Positions 16,053-25,190 of a stretch of DNA of 64,000 nt are shown here, piece after piece. The stretch is from Salinispora pacifica CNR114. GTDB lineage: Bacteria > Actinomycetota > Actinomycetes > Mycobacteriales > Micromonosporaceae. Every line of letters starts with the position of its first letter. Positions within the stretch are counted from its first letter, which is position 1. Where the stretch lies: contig NZ_KI911468.1 of NCBI RefSeq assembly GCF_000514775.1, positions 4,288-68,287 on the forward strand, written 5' to 3'. A model generated the notes under the pieces. That model was not told the origin of the DNA and searched no databases. It saw only the letters and a program-made list of their open reading frames with translations. Made by a program: the position numbers and the translations under genes.

Positions 16053-17811
16053 CGTTGACCGCCACCGGCCGGCGGATCGCGTCCAGCGCCAGCAGGGCCA
16101 CGTGCAGACCGAGGCAGGCGTCAACCGAGTCGAGGTCCACATCGAGGATTCGACCGATCCGGGCCAGGCGTTCGTAGAACGCCGGGCGGGACAGGTGCGC
16201 GGCGACTGCGCCGGCCGACTTGTTGCGGCCCTGTTCCAGGTACGCACGCAGGGTGCCGAGTAGCTGCTCCCGGGGGTGCTGCGCATCGTAGGAGAGAAGG
16301 GCGCCCAGCTCCCGCTCGACGAAGGTCTGTAGGGATGGCTCGTCGCGCAACAGGTGCAGCAGGCCAGCGAGCCCGACGTGCGGCAGCCGGTAGATCGGCA
16401 GGTCCCGCCGGTCCCGGCGGGCCGCCTCGGCCACCTGCCGCGCCTCGACCAGGGAGCGGCGTGCCTCCCGCAGACTGCCCACGCCCGAGCCGGCGCCGAT
16501 CACGGCGGTGCCAGCCGGGTCGGGGCGGTCCGGGCTCCGCCCGCTGCCCCGTCGGCCGTTGACGTCCGCGGAGAACACGTCCGGGCGGGCCCGGGCCAGG
16601 GCCGTGACGAAGGCTGTGAGCGCCCGTTCCTCGCCGGAGCGGTCCGTCAACGCGAGCAGCACGCCGACCGTCTGGTCGTCGAGCGCGCTGGTCAACGCGG
16701 TCAGCTGCGCCTCATGTACGGCGTGGCCGACCGCCTCGGCGAGTTCCCGCAGCCGGGCCGAGCCAGCCCGCGGGCCTCCCCCGGTGAGGTGACTGCCCTC
16801 GTCTGACCTGGCCGGCGCCGGATCGTCGGCCCGATACCGGACCACCACCCCCACCAGGTGCCGCCCCGCCAACGGCACGCCGAGGGCGCGGGCCCGCAGC
16901 GCCACCTCGTCCACCGGCCGGGAGTGGTCGAGCAGGGCCGCCAGTAGGGTGCGGTGCAACTGCTGTTCCAGGCCCTCGGCGTCGCGCCGGATCAGCCGGC
17001 CCAGGGCGAGGCTGGACGCCGCCCGTTCCACGAGGATCGTCAGTCGGGTGGGCGGGGTGTCCGGCCGGTTCCCGGGGGTCGCCCCGCCGGCACCGAGCCA
17101 CCGCACCAGCAGCCGCCCCCAGTCCTGCCCCCGGGCGCCGACCATGGTCACCAGCCAGCCGTTGTCCACGTCGTACGCGGTCCGGCCGGCCGGCAGGATC
17201 CGCCGGGAGAGCTGCTCCCAGCCGTCGAGCAGCAGGGCGGCGCTGCCCCCCGCCGGGTCGTACGCGAGCACCTGCCGGGACAGGTTCTCCAGCACCACCG
17301 CGCAGCCGGAGAGTTCAGCTGCCTGCTGGACCACCTCTCCCGGTCCCGCGCCCTCCATCGAGAGCTCGGTGAAGCGCTGATGGATCTCCTCGGTGGCGCG
17401 TAGCTCGGCCAGCTGGGCGTCCACGATCAGCGCGTGCACCGCCTCGGTGACCCGCACGAACGGGGTGGCCCGGCGCAGCTCGACCAGGGGCAACCCGTGC
17501 CGGGCGGCGGCGGCGACCATCGCCCGGGGCACCCCGCCGAAGTAGCGGCGGCCCAACTCGACGACGAGGCCGGCGACGCCGACAGCCGCCAGGTCCGCGA
17601 TGAACGCCCGCAGCCCGGCGTTGTCGGCCGGCAGCCCGATCCCGGTGGTCAGGACCAGTTCCGAGCCGCCGAGCAGGGAGGCGATGTCGGGCACCTCGGC
17701 CACGTGCACCCAGCGGACCCGTCGGTCCAGCGCGGCTTCACCGGCGACGAGGCGGGGCGCGCCGGAGCGCACCGGCTCCAACGCGAGCACTTCCCGAATG
17801 GTGGGGAACAC
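16021..17811 (-). CDS. PucR family transcriptional regulator
   Basis: 596 aa. The N-terminal ~130 residues match the PucR domain (MFPTIREVLALEPVRSGAPR, then HVAEVPDIASLLGGSELVLT). The C-terminal ~60 residues are the PucR helix-turn-helix (LLGTLRAYLEQGRNKSAGAV, AHLSRPAFYERLARIGRILD). The middle is the GGDEF-like/CdaR-type region of this family. PucR proteins control purine or amino-acid catabolism in other actinobacteria; no such target is adjacent. GTG start at 17811. Its last 32 bases overlap the end of murL on the other strand. Confidence 0.88.
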   Translation of the reverse strand: MFPTIREVLALEPVRSGAPRLVAGEAALDRRVRWVHVAEVPDIASLLGGSELVLTTGIGLPADNAGLRAFIADLAAVGVAGLVVELGRRYFGGVPRAMVAAAARHGLPLVELRRATPFVRVTEAVHALIVDAQLAELRATEEIHQRFTELSMEGAGPGEVVQQAAELSGCAVVLENLSRQVLAYDPAGGSAALLLDGWEQLSRRILPAGRTAYDVDNGWLVTMVGARGQDWGRLLVRWLGAGGATPGNRPDTPPTRLTILVERAASSLALGRLIRRDAEGLEQQLHRTLLAALLDHSRPVDEVALRARALGVPLAGRHLVGVVVRYRADDPAPARSDEGSHLTGGGPRAGSARLRELAEAVGHAVHEAQLTALTSALDDQTVGVLLALTDRSGEERALTAFVTALARARPDVFSADVNGRRGSGRSPDRPDPAGTAVIGAGSGVGSLREARRSLVEARQVAEAARRDRRDLPIYRLPHVGLAGLLHLLRDEPSLQTFVERELGALLSYDAQHPREQLLGTLRAYLEQGRNKSAGAVAAHLSRPAFYERLARIGRILDVDLDSVDACLGLHVALLALDAIRRPVAVNVTRAGSEPVR

Positions 17812-17918
17812 GGCGACACGCTACCTCGTATGACGTTGGTCACTAAACTCCCGTGCCCCGCGGCGGCTGGGGTTGAACCGGGGTGAGCGGCGCGGTGTGG
17901 GGTGACCGTTACCGGTGG

Positions 17919-18728
17919 TCAGAGCGGATCGTCCCGGCCGAGTTCCCAGCAGGCGACGGCGGTGGCGGCGGCCACGTTGAGCGAGTCGACACCGCGGCGC
18001 ATCGGGATGACCACCCGGACGTCGCTGGCCTCCATCGCCTCCCGGGTCAGGCCCGAGCCCTCCGCGCCGAGCAGCAGCGCCGCCCGGGCCCGCTGGTCCG
18101 GTCCGAGGCGCTGGATCGGCACCGCGTCGGGGGCGGGGGTCAGGGCCAGCACGGAGAAGCCGGCGGCGCGGACCTCGGCGAGCGCCTCGGGCCAGGGGCC
18201 GAGCGTCGCGTAGGGCACGGCGAACACCTCCCCCATGCTGACCCGGACGCTGCGGCGGTAGAGGGGGTCGGCGCAGGTCGGGGAGAGCAGCACCGCGTCC
18301 ACGCCGAGCCCGGCGACGGCCCGAAAGATCGACCCAAGGTTGGTGTGGTTGTTCACGTCTTCGAGGATCACCACCCGGCGGGCGGTGGCGAGCACGTCGG
18401 CCGCCGTCGGCTGCGGCCGACGGCGGAACGACGCCAGGACCCCCCGGTGTACGTGGAAGCCGGTCACCTGGCGCAGCACGTCCGGGGTGGCGGCGTAGAC
18501 CGGGGCGTCGCCGTTGTCCAGGTCCGCGATCTGCTCCACCCGCTTGGCGTCCACCAGGTAGGACCGCGCCGGGTAGCCGGCGCGCAGCGCACGCCGCAGC
18601 ACCAGCTCGCCCTCGGCGATGAAGAGGCCGTGCGGTGGCTCCCAGCGGGTTCGCAGCTCCACGTCGGTGAGGGCGCGGTAGTCGGCGATCCGGTCGTCGT
18701 CGGGGTCGGTGATCTGGTGGACGGGCAC
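17919..18728 (-). CDS. TrmH/SpoU family RNA 2'-O-methyltransferase
   Basis: 269 aa SPOUT methyltransferase that transfers a methyl group from SAM to a ribose 2'-OH of tRNA or rRNA. The three SpoU motifs are visible: VVILEDVNNHTNLGSIFRAV (motif 1, residues ~141-160), ALLLGAEGSGLT (motif 2) and VVIPMRRGVDSLNVAAATAV (motif 3). The N-terminal ~100 residues are an RNA-substrate-binding domain. GTG 18728 is preferred because a CAGAAT -10-like box ends 6 bases before it (probable leaderless mRNA) and homologues start MPVHQITDPDD-like. The exact RNA target cannot be told. It stands alone. Confidence 0.88.
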   Translation of the reverse strand: MPVHQITDPDDDRIADYRALTDVELRTRWEPPHGLFIAEGELVLRRALRAGYPARSYLVDAKRVEQIADLDNGDAPVYAATPDVLRQVTGFHVHRGVLASFRRRPQPTAADVLATARRVVILEDVNNHTNLGSIFRAVAGLGVDAVLLSPTCADPLYRRSVRVSMGEVFAVPYATLGPWPEALAEVRAAGFSVLALTPAPDAVPIQRLGPDQRARAALLLGAEGSGLTREAMEASDVRVVIPMRRGVDSLNVAAATAVACWELGRDDPL

Positions 18729-18998
18729 CGGACGATTCTGCCGGACGACGCGGACGGCGCCCCGTCCACCCGCCCCGCCCGAGGGGCACCGCAGCTGGTC
18801 GCGCAACCGGCGGGGGGTGGGTGCCGAGCGTCGCGCCCACCCCGGCGGCGCCGGCGCCGCCGGACTGCCGACGCGCGGATCGGGCGGCGCGGATGATGAC
18901 ATCCGCCTGGGTCCCACGACAGGCCATCGCACCGGCCATCGGTGACCGGACCTTACCGCTACCCTGATCGATGGCCGCACCTGGGGAGGAGCTGCGAG

Positions 18999-21365
18999 GT
19001 GACGGATCAACTCGGACCGCTCTTGCGCCAACTACGGAACCAAGCGGGATTGACGCAGGAGGCGGTGGCGGAACGGTCCGGGGTGAGTGTCCGCACGATT
19101 CGCCGCCTGGAGTCGGCGACAAACATTGATCACCGTTTGGGAACGCTGAACCTGTTGGCTGACGCCCTTGAGCTCGGGCCCGCGGACCGCGAGCTACTGG
19201 CGACGATGCTGGCGAGAGCCGGCACCCCGGCCGTGGCCATGACTCAGGCCGCCCCCGCGGCTCCTGGCCCAACTGGGTCGGCGAGCGAGCCGCCCCGGTC
19301 ACCGTCGGATCGGGCTCCCGTATCGGCACCGCCGGCCGCCGTGCTGGCGGCTGCGGACGCGTTGGCGCGGGAAGCCCGGCGGCGGTGGCAACGTGAGGAG
19401 GAGCGGCGCCAGGTCCACGACCCGTTTCCGTTGCCGTTGCGCTGGCGGTCGGCCCCCGCACCGCTGATGGACTACGCGGTGAACATCCAACGCCTTCCAC
19501 CGGGAGCTACGGCACAGCTTGACCTTGGTGGTGAGCTGCACAGTGTCGCCGAGGTCTACCGGAGGATCCGGTCCGGCCGGTTGGTGATCCTGGGCCGGGC
19601 GGGTTCGGGCAAGTCGATCCTGTTGATCAGGCTTGTCCTGGACTTCCTGGCGACCCTTTCCCTTCCCGATCGAGTGCCGCTGATCTTCAACATCGGAACC
19701 TGGGACGCGACAACCACCACCCTGCGGGAATGGCTGATCGGTCAGCTGCTGCGGGATCACCCACACCTGGCCCGCCGGACTCCAGACGGGCCGACGCTGG
19801 CCGCCGCACTGGTCGACGCAGACCTCATCCTGCCGGTCCTGGACGGGTTTGACGAGATCGCCGAAGGCCTACGGCGGGACGCGCTCGAAGCCCTCAACGC
19901 GACCTCACTGCCGCTGGTGCTGACCAGCCGCCGGGACGAGTACGCCGACGCGGTACGGGGAGTCGGGGCGCCGCTGAACTGGGCAGCGGGCATCGAACTC
20001 GTTGATCTCACCCTCGACGATCTCAGGGCCTACCTACCCCGAACCGCCCGCCCGGCCGGCCGCGACGAGACCGTGGCGGGGTGGGAACCCGTACTGGAAC
20101 AGCTGCGGACCCGGCAGTCCCCGGCGGGCGGGGTCCTCACGAAGGTACTGACCACTCCCCTGATGGTCGCCCTGGCCCGGACGATGTACAGCGAGGCACC
20201 GGGCCGGGATCCGGCCGAGCTGCTGGACAGCGTCCGCTTCCCCAGCGTGGAGTCCATCGAGAAGCACCTGCTGGCCGGTTTCGTCTCGGCGGTGTACCGA
20301 CCGTGGGTCCCCGAGCGCAACGCCGGCGGCTCCCGCAGCCGGAACGGGAACTGGAACCCGCAGCGCGCCGGGCACTGGCTCGGCTTCCTCGCCCACCAGT
20401 TGATGCGGCCCAACCAACCTCGGCGAGACCTCGCGTGGTGGCAGCTCGGTGACTCCCTTCGTCGTTCGACCCGGATCGCCGCCGTGACCGTGGCTTCCGC
20501 GCTGTGTATCGCCGGGGCAACCTGGACGATCGGGCTGGTAACGGCCCAGGCCGACCGCGGTCAGGTCCTGCTGGAAGGGGCCATGATGGGCCTGTCGGCC
20601 GGCCTCGCGTTCGGGACTGTCTACGCGGCGATCATCGCCTTCGGCGGCACCTTCCAACCGGCCCACGTGCGGCTCCGGCTACGTCGCGGCCGGAGCGGCA
20701 GGGTCCGCCCGCCGGCCCGGGCGTTCACGCTCCGGTTCGCGGTTGTCCTGCTGGGCGGATTCGTGATGGGCGTCGGCTGCGCCTGCGCCATCGCCGTCGT
20801 ACGCGCGCGGTACTGGGACATCCCACTCACGAGTCCCGAAGCGATCCGGGCCGCCCTCATCAACATGCTGGTCTTCGGGCTGATCTTTGGCTTGGCGGTC
20901 GGGCTGGTGTTCGGGCTCCTGGCCGCGCTGGAGGTGCCGGTGGACGTTTCCTTCGCCGCCACTCCGGTCCACCTCCTGTCCGCGAACCGGACGACCGTGG
21001 GCCAACAGGTCCTCATCCTCGCCCCCGCGCTCGCCCTGACCATCGCCTTCGGTGGACGGCTGGTCGTCAACCTGCTCCAGGGACCTCTCGGGCCACTGAG
21101 CTGGGAGTTGCCCGATGCGCTGATCATCGGTGCTGCCGGTGGTCTGGGCAGCGCCCTGTCGTACGCGTTCTGTTTCACCGCCTGGGGGCAGTGGGTGATC
21201 CTGTGCCGGGTGTGGCTGCCGCTGACCGGCCGGCTGCCGTGGAACACGATCGCCTTTCTGGAACACGCCTACCACCGAGGCGTACTCCGGCAGAGCGGGG
21301 CGGTTTACCAGTTCCGCCATTTCCGGCTTCAGGAGCACATCAACCACTCGTACCGCGAGCGGTAG
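18999..21365 (+). CDS. XRE HTH - NACHT NTPase - multi-TM protein
   Basis: 788 aa. Residues ~1-65 form a Cro/C1-type helix-turn-helix (GLTQEAVAERSGVSVRTIRR). A Pro/Ala-rich linker follows, then a NACHT module with Walker A GRAGSGKSILL (~residues 198-208) and Walker B LILPVLDGFDEIAE (~272-285), a signature of NACHT STAND ATPases. The C-terminal ~280 residues contain about eight hydrophobic helices, so the protein is membrane-bound. GTG 18999 is selected by the strong ribosome site GGGGAGGAG (18983-18991). Bacterial NACHT proteins include anti-phage defence proteins (bNACHT); whether this HTH/TM architecture does that is unknown. It stands alone. Confidence 0.85.
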   Translation: MTDQLGPLLRQLRNQAGLTQEAVAERSGVSVRTIRRLESATNIDHRLGTLNLLADALELGPADRELLATMLARAGTPAVAMTQAAPAAPGPTGSASEPPRSPSDRAPVSAPPAAVLAAADALAREARRRWQREEERRQVHDPFPLPLRWRSAPAPLMDYAVNIQRLPPGATAQLDLGGELHSVAEVYRRIRSGRLVILGRAGSGKSILLIRLVLDFLATLSLPDRVPLIFNIGTWDATTTTLREWLIGQLLRDHPHLARRTPDGPTLAAALVDADLILPVLDGFDEIAEGLRRDALEALNATSLPLVLTSRRDEYADAVRGVGAPLNWAAGIELVDLTLDDLRAYLPRTARPAGRDETVAGWEPVLEQLRTRQSPAGGVLTKVLTTPLMVALARTMYSEAPGRDPAELLDSVRFPSVESIEKHLLAGFVSAVYRPWVPERNAGGSRSRNGNWNPQRAGHWLGFLAHQLMRPNQPRRDLAWWQLGDSLRRSTRIAAVTVASALCIAGATWTIGLVTAQADRGQVLLEGAMMGLSAGLAFGTVYAAIIAFGGTFQPAHVRLRLRRGRSGRVRPPARAFTLRFAVVLLGGFVMGVGCACAIAVVRARYWDIPLTSPEAIRAALINMLVFGLIFGLAVGLVFGLLAALEVPVDVSFAATPVHLLSANRTTVGQQVLILAPALALTIAFGGRLVVNLLQGPLGPLSWELPDALIIGAAGGLGSALSYAFCFTAWGQWVILCRVWLPLTGRLPWNTIAFLEHAYHRGVLRQSGAVYQFRHFRLQEHINHSYRER

Positions 21366-21501
21366 GCGTTTCCGTCCACGTTCCCCGCGCCCTACACCGT
21401 GCGGACATAAATGGCTAGCCAATCGTGAGCAATCTTGCAATTAATTTCCACCAACAGCCTGTGTCGTACGGTGGAATGGCACTCAACACAAGGAGGTCCA
21501 C

Positions 21502-22377
21502 ATGAGAGTCATCCCATTCGGCCGACGAATGCTAGTTCGATGGCTGGGTGCAGTTTCCGTGGGGCTGCTACTCGGCAGCACCCTCGGTGTTGGCACCGCC
21601 AGTGCGGTGCCAGAAAAGCGCGTCCACAACGCGATGCAGATCATCTTCAGCCCAACTGCGCCCGACAATTTCTGCACGATCGGCGCGGTGGGCACCGACG
21701 ACTACGGCCGAAAGATCGCAATCTCGGCCGGTCACTGTATTAGCGACCCGGATTACGCCGATCGCGAGATCCACGAGAACATCGCTCCCGTCTACCATCG
21801 ACAGGACCCGGCCTTCGGCCCGATTGGTCATATTCGCTACTTCAAAGACCCGGAGGGCTCGGCTACGGGCCACCTGACCAAGGACTATATGATCATCGAA
21901 CTAGTCCCGGAGGTGACCCTCTCCGCGCAGGGCCCGCACCTGAAACAGACGGGTGAAGTGGAGGTCCCGGGCGGCACTGCCAGCCCGAACGCGTTGAGCC
22001 CCGCGCTGGATAACGAACGGCTCCTCGGTGCCGGGCGGCTCAGCAGCAATGACATCATCGTCTCGGGCCAGCTTGGCGTCTGGTATGCCGGCATTACTCA
22101 TAATACGGACGGCATCTACCGGTCCTGGGCCCAACACCAGGCAGGCGACTCGGGGGGTCCGACGATCTGGCACGTACCGGGCAGCGCCTACCCGTCCGAG
22201 GAGAACGGATTCCAGGCCGAAGGGCCGTGGGCTGGCATCACCAAGGGAAAGGGCCTGCAGATTCCGTGGTACCAATACACCAGCTCCGCCAACATCCTCG
22301 CCGACCTTCGCGCTCGGGACGCCGCCGACCCCGCTGACATCTATGGTGCGGGCTTCGAGGTGACCCACAACCCGTGA
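21502..22377 (+). CDS. secreted trypsin-like serine protease
   Basis: 291 aa. A Sec signal peptide (residues ~1-34, RRMLVRWLGAVSVGLLLGST then an AxA site TASA) directs export. The mature part shows a chymotrypsin-fold triad: His in ISAGHC, Asp in the segment KDYMIIEL, and Ser in GDSGGP. Length fits small actinobacterial S1 proteases without a long propeptide. ATG 21502 follows a near-perfect ribosome site AAGGAGG. An AT-rich (for this genome) 130-base promoter region precedes it, which suggests strong regulated expression. A bidirectional hairpin terminator follows. Substrate unknown. Confidence 0.85.
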   Translation: MRVIPFGRRMLVRWLGAVSVGLLLGSTLGVGTASAVPEKRVHNAMQIIFSPTAPDNFCTIGAVGTDDYGRKIAISAGHCISDPDYADREIHENIAPVYHRQDPAFGPIGHIRYFKDPEGSATGHLTKDYMIIELVPEVTLSAQGPHLKQTGEVEVPGGTASPNALSPALDNERLLGAGRLSSNDIIVSGQLGVWYAGITHNTDGIYRSWAQHQAGDSGGPTIWHVPGSAYPSEENGFQAEGPWAGITKGKGLQIPWYQYTSSANILADLRARDAADPADIYGAGFEVTHNP

Positions 22378-22410
22378 CCCCCATTGACCGGTGACACCGG
22401 TTCCAGAAAC

Positions 22411-22440
22411 GACGCGCCCGCCCCTCGGGGCGGGCGCGTC
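22411..22440. terminator. strong bidirectional hairpin terminator
   Basis: 14-bp perfect GC stem (GACGCGCCCGCCCC and complement) with a 2-base loop, between the convergent protease (+) and DUF397 (-) genes. Confidence 0.85.
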
Positions 22441-22453
22441 GCTGTCGGGTCGG

Positions 22454-22645
22454 TCAGCTGCCGTCGGGGAGTCGGGTGACGAAGGCCCGCCACGCCGCCG
22501 GGCCGAAGACCAGCGCCGGCCCGGCCGGGTCCTTGGAGTCCCGGACGCCGACGACGCCGGGGAGATTGTCGGCGACCTCAACGCACGAGCCACCGTTGTT
22601 GCCGCTCTTGCTGCTTTTGCGCCATCGCGCACCGGTCAAGTCCAT
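22454..22645 (-). CDS. DUF397 domain protein
   Basis: 63 aa, with the characteristic opening MDLTGARWRKSSKSGNNG and the later GVRDSKDPAGPALVF and AWRAFV motifs of DUF397. These small proteins are usually encoded beside Scr1/DUF5753-type HTH regulators in streptomycetes and relatives, where they act in development or as toxin-antitoxin-like pairs. Here the start at 22645 overlaps the end of such a regulator gene by 10 bases, so the two are co-expressed. Start chosen by family consensus. Confidence 0.88.
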   Translation of the reverse strand: MDLTGARWRKSSKSGNNGGSCVEVADNLPGVVGVRDSKDPAGPALVFGPAAWRAFVTRLPDGS

Positions 22646-23403
22646 GATCCCGCCGCTTCTCTGATCAGCTCCAAGGAGGAAGCTCGGGGGAGGGATTCGC
22701 CCCTGATGCGCTCCCACCTTCGGCTCAGGGTAGCAACGTCGGCGGCCTGTCGGAGGATCTGCGCGGGCGCCTGACTGTCGACGTGGGCGACGTGCTCGAC
22801 CTCGGGCAGTTCGGCGAGGATGAAGCCGCCGCCGAGCCCCGGATACATCCCGATGTCCTTGGGCACCAGGTGGACCTGCACCGTGTCGTCGGTGGCGCGC
22901 TCGGCGAGAAACTCAAGCTGTTCGCGCATCAGCCGGCGGTCGCCGTAGGCCGACTGGTAGAGCACTCCCTCGAAGATGACGGCGGTCAGCAGCGGGGGGC
23001 GTTCGGTGCGGAGGATGGCCTGTCGACTGATCCGGGAGGCGACGAGCTCGTCGACCTCGCCCGGGGTCAGTGCCTCGCCGGCGAGGGTCGCGCGGGCGTA
23101 GTCCTCCGTTTGGAGCAGGCCGGGAATCCAGGTGTGCTCGAACCAGCGCACCGCGACCGCTTCACGCTCCCAGTCAACCCATTCCCGCAACCACTCCGGC
23201 TCGCGACGTTTGACGACATCCGGCCAAAGCTCCTCGACCTCCCGACCGAGGATGGTGGCCACCTGCAGGCGGCGACGGGGCCGCGGAACACGTCCCGGCG
23301 TAATCCAACGCGCCGCAGTTTTCGGGTCGACACCGGTCTGGGCAGCCAGGCTCTCCGCGGTCTCCCCCGCCTCCACCATGGCCCGCTGCAATGCATAGTT
23401 CAT
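22636..23403 (-). CDS. XRE/DUF5753 (Scr1-type) transcriptional regulator
   Basis: 255 aa. The N-terminal ~70 residues form a helix-turn-helix (TAESLAAQTGVDPKTAARWI) and the remainder a DUF5753 domain (WFEHTWIPGLLQTEDYARA, then RQAILRTERPPLLTAVIFE), the standard architecture paired with DUF397 proteins. ATG 23403 has the ribosome site GGAGG 4 bases upstream; a longer reading to 23496 lacks family similarity. It probably controls its own operon and a developmental or stress response; no target is visible nearby. Confidence 0.88.
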   Translation of the reverse strand: MNYALQRAMVEAGETAESLAAQTGVDPKTAARWITPGRVPRPRRRLQVATILGREVEELWPDVVKRREPEWLREWVDWEREAVAVRWFEHTWIPGLLQTEDYARATLAGEALTPGEVDELVASRISRQAILRTERPPLLTAVIFEGVLYQSAYGDRRLMREQLEFLAERATDDTVQVHLVPKDIGMYPGLGGGFILAELPEVEHVAHVDSQAPAQILRQAADVATLSRRWERIRGESLPRASSLELIREAAGSWT

Positions 23404-23628
23404 CCTGCCTCCATTCAAGGATGTTCTCGGACGTCCCAACAACGTGCACAAATGCTGTGTCTTCATCCCGTGGCGTGTTGACAGAGTGTGCGTCATGGAG
23501 GCGCGTTGGGGGAAGACCCAAATTCCGGCGGAGGCGCGGAAGGGGCATCCGTACCCGGAATGGGTGTGGACAGTTCGATCCAGAACGCGAAGGCGAGGAT
23601 GACCGATGAGAGTAGAACCGTCGGCCGG

Positions 23629-24226
23629 TCAGTCGAGATTGTCGAGACTGTCGAGCGCTGTGCGCAGCTGGCGAAGCCAATTCGCGTCGAGCTGGCGTCC
23701 ATTGGGAAGTCGATCCGCTCGATCCCAACGCCATGCGGTGATCATCGCCAGCACCAGGATCCGGCACTCGCGGAGCAAAACTATGTCGACACCGGGATAG
23801 TGTTCGCCGACTTCCTCGGGTGCATGGGCGAGGTCGAATTCGACCGGTCCCCGGCAGCACGTCTCCAAGTCAATAAACAGCACCCACCCTTTGTCGCCAA
23901 CATACGCATGCCGGCGTGCAGCCGGTGCAGCGCACTCGCGTAGTCCACCGGGGAGACCACTGCGGATGCCACCGGTTCGTAGTAGGTCCAGAACGTCACC
24001 GCGTAGCCATTCTGCGGGTAGACACGCGGCTCGACCCGAGGGTCAGGAACAGCCACCGGGCTCCCGAAATCCGCCTGGCCGCCGCCACCGCAGGTGGGAC
24101 CGCTGACACCGACATCGTCGGGTAGCCCTCTCCGTTGAGTACCGCCGCCACCACCCAGACACCGAGGACCTGCCGGCGGGCGGTGAGCTCCGGGCAGACA
24201 AAGCCGGAGCGCTGGGCGATCAGCAA
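23629..24226 (-). pseudogene. aminoglycoside phosphotransferase-family protein, decayed
   Basis: Pieces of an APH/choline-kinase-like phosphotransferase lie in different frames of the minus strand. These are an N-terminal piece (VLNGEGYPTMSV, ~24100), a middle piece at ~23905-24055 (PVAVPDPRVEPRVYPQNGY then VTFWTYYEPV and LHRLHAG), and a C-terminal piece at 23629-23880 (FIDLETCCRGPVEFDLAHAP, AWRWDR). The segment between LHRLHAG and FIDLE, which should hold the catalytic HGDxHxxN loop, is gone. So there are at least two frame changes and an internal deletion. It is non-functional. Confidence 0.7.
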
Positions 24227-24418
24227 CAGCGCGGGAACACCGGAGGAAAGGACGGCTGGGCTCTACCGTCTCACCATCGCTGAGGTAGGTTCTGGCCACA
24301 TACCCCTCCGTGACGCATACGCCGATCAATTCTCCGAAGGACGATGCCACGCGAGATCGCGGCCCGGATGGCGGAGGGTGACTCGACCGCTACCACCTCT
24401 TCGGCTGACGGAGGCCTG

Positions 24419-25114
24419 ATGGGCAGATATGTGATTACCGGGGCCACTGGCGGCATCGGCGGAGCCGTCGCGGAGCTGCTGCATGAGCAGGGGCATCAAC
24501 TGGTCTTGGTGGGTAGCCACCGCGGGCGTCTCGACGCAGCGGCCGGGCGACTGGGCGGATGCGAGACCCTTGTGCTCGATTTGCTTGACGTGGAGGGCAT
24601 CGCCGCTCACGGATCCGCGCTGGCCGCCAGAGACAGCCCCATCGATGGTCTCGTGCACAGCGCCGGTCTGGCCCAGCTGGGCTCCATCGCCGACTCCGAG
24701 ACCAACAGTTGGATGGAACAGTACAAAGTCAACGTGGCAGGCCCAGCTGAGCTCACCCGTTGTCTGTTGCCCGCGCTCCGGACCGCGCGCGGCCAGGTGG
24801 TCTTTGTCAACTCCGGTCAGGGCCTTCGCACCAGCCCCGGGTGGGGCGCATACTCCGCAAGCAAGCACGCGGCCCGCGCACTCGCGCAGGCGTTGCGCGC
24901 GGAGGAGGGCCCCCACGGAGTTCGCGTGACAAGCGTTTACCCCGGCAGGACAGCCACCGAGATGCAGCGAGCCATCCATCGGCAGGAGGGCGCCGAGTAC
25001 GTGGCGCAGGCGTATATCCAGCCGCGCAGCGTAGCCCGGACCGTGCTGGCAGCGCTCATGTCGCCCCCTGACATGGAGATCACCGACGTGTCCGTGGCCG
25101 TTCCTGGCTCGTGA
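24419..25114 (+). CDS. SDR family NAD(P)-dependent oxidoreductase
   Basis: 231 aa short-chain dehydrogenase. Motifs: cofactor loop TGATGGIGG (residues ~6-14), HSAG (~82, in place of NNAG), catalytic Tyr-Lys in AYSASKHAARAL, and PG after strand 6 (VYPGRTATEM). ATG 24419 has the ribosome site GGAGG; an upstream ATG at 24344 would add 25 residues before the Rossmann strand and is less likely. It is isolated between a decayed gene and a convergent VOC gene. Substrate unknown. Confidence 0.85.
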   Translation: MGRYVITGATGGIGGAVAELLHEQGHQLVLVGSHRGRLDAAAGRLGGCETLVLDLLDVEGIAAHGSALAARDSPIDGLVHSAGLAQLGSIADSETNSWMEQYKVNVAGPAELTRCLLPALRTARGQVVFVNSGQGLRTSPGWGAYSASKHAARALAQALRAEEGPHGVRVTSVYPGRTATEMQRAIHRQEGAEYVAQAYIQPRSVARTVLAALMSPPDMEITDVSVAVPGS

Positions 25115-25190
25115 CGGGAGATAGCTGGTTCCACCCGCACCTCGGGTTACAGCGCCCGGCACCACGTGGAGCGGCCCCCACCGAGCGTGG

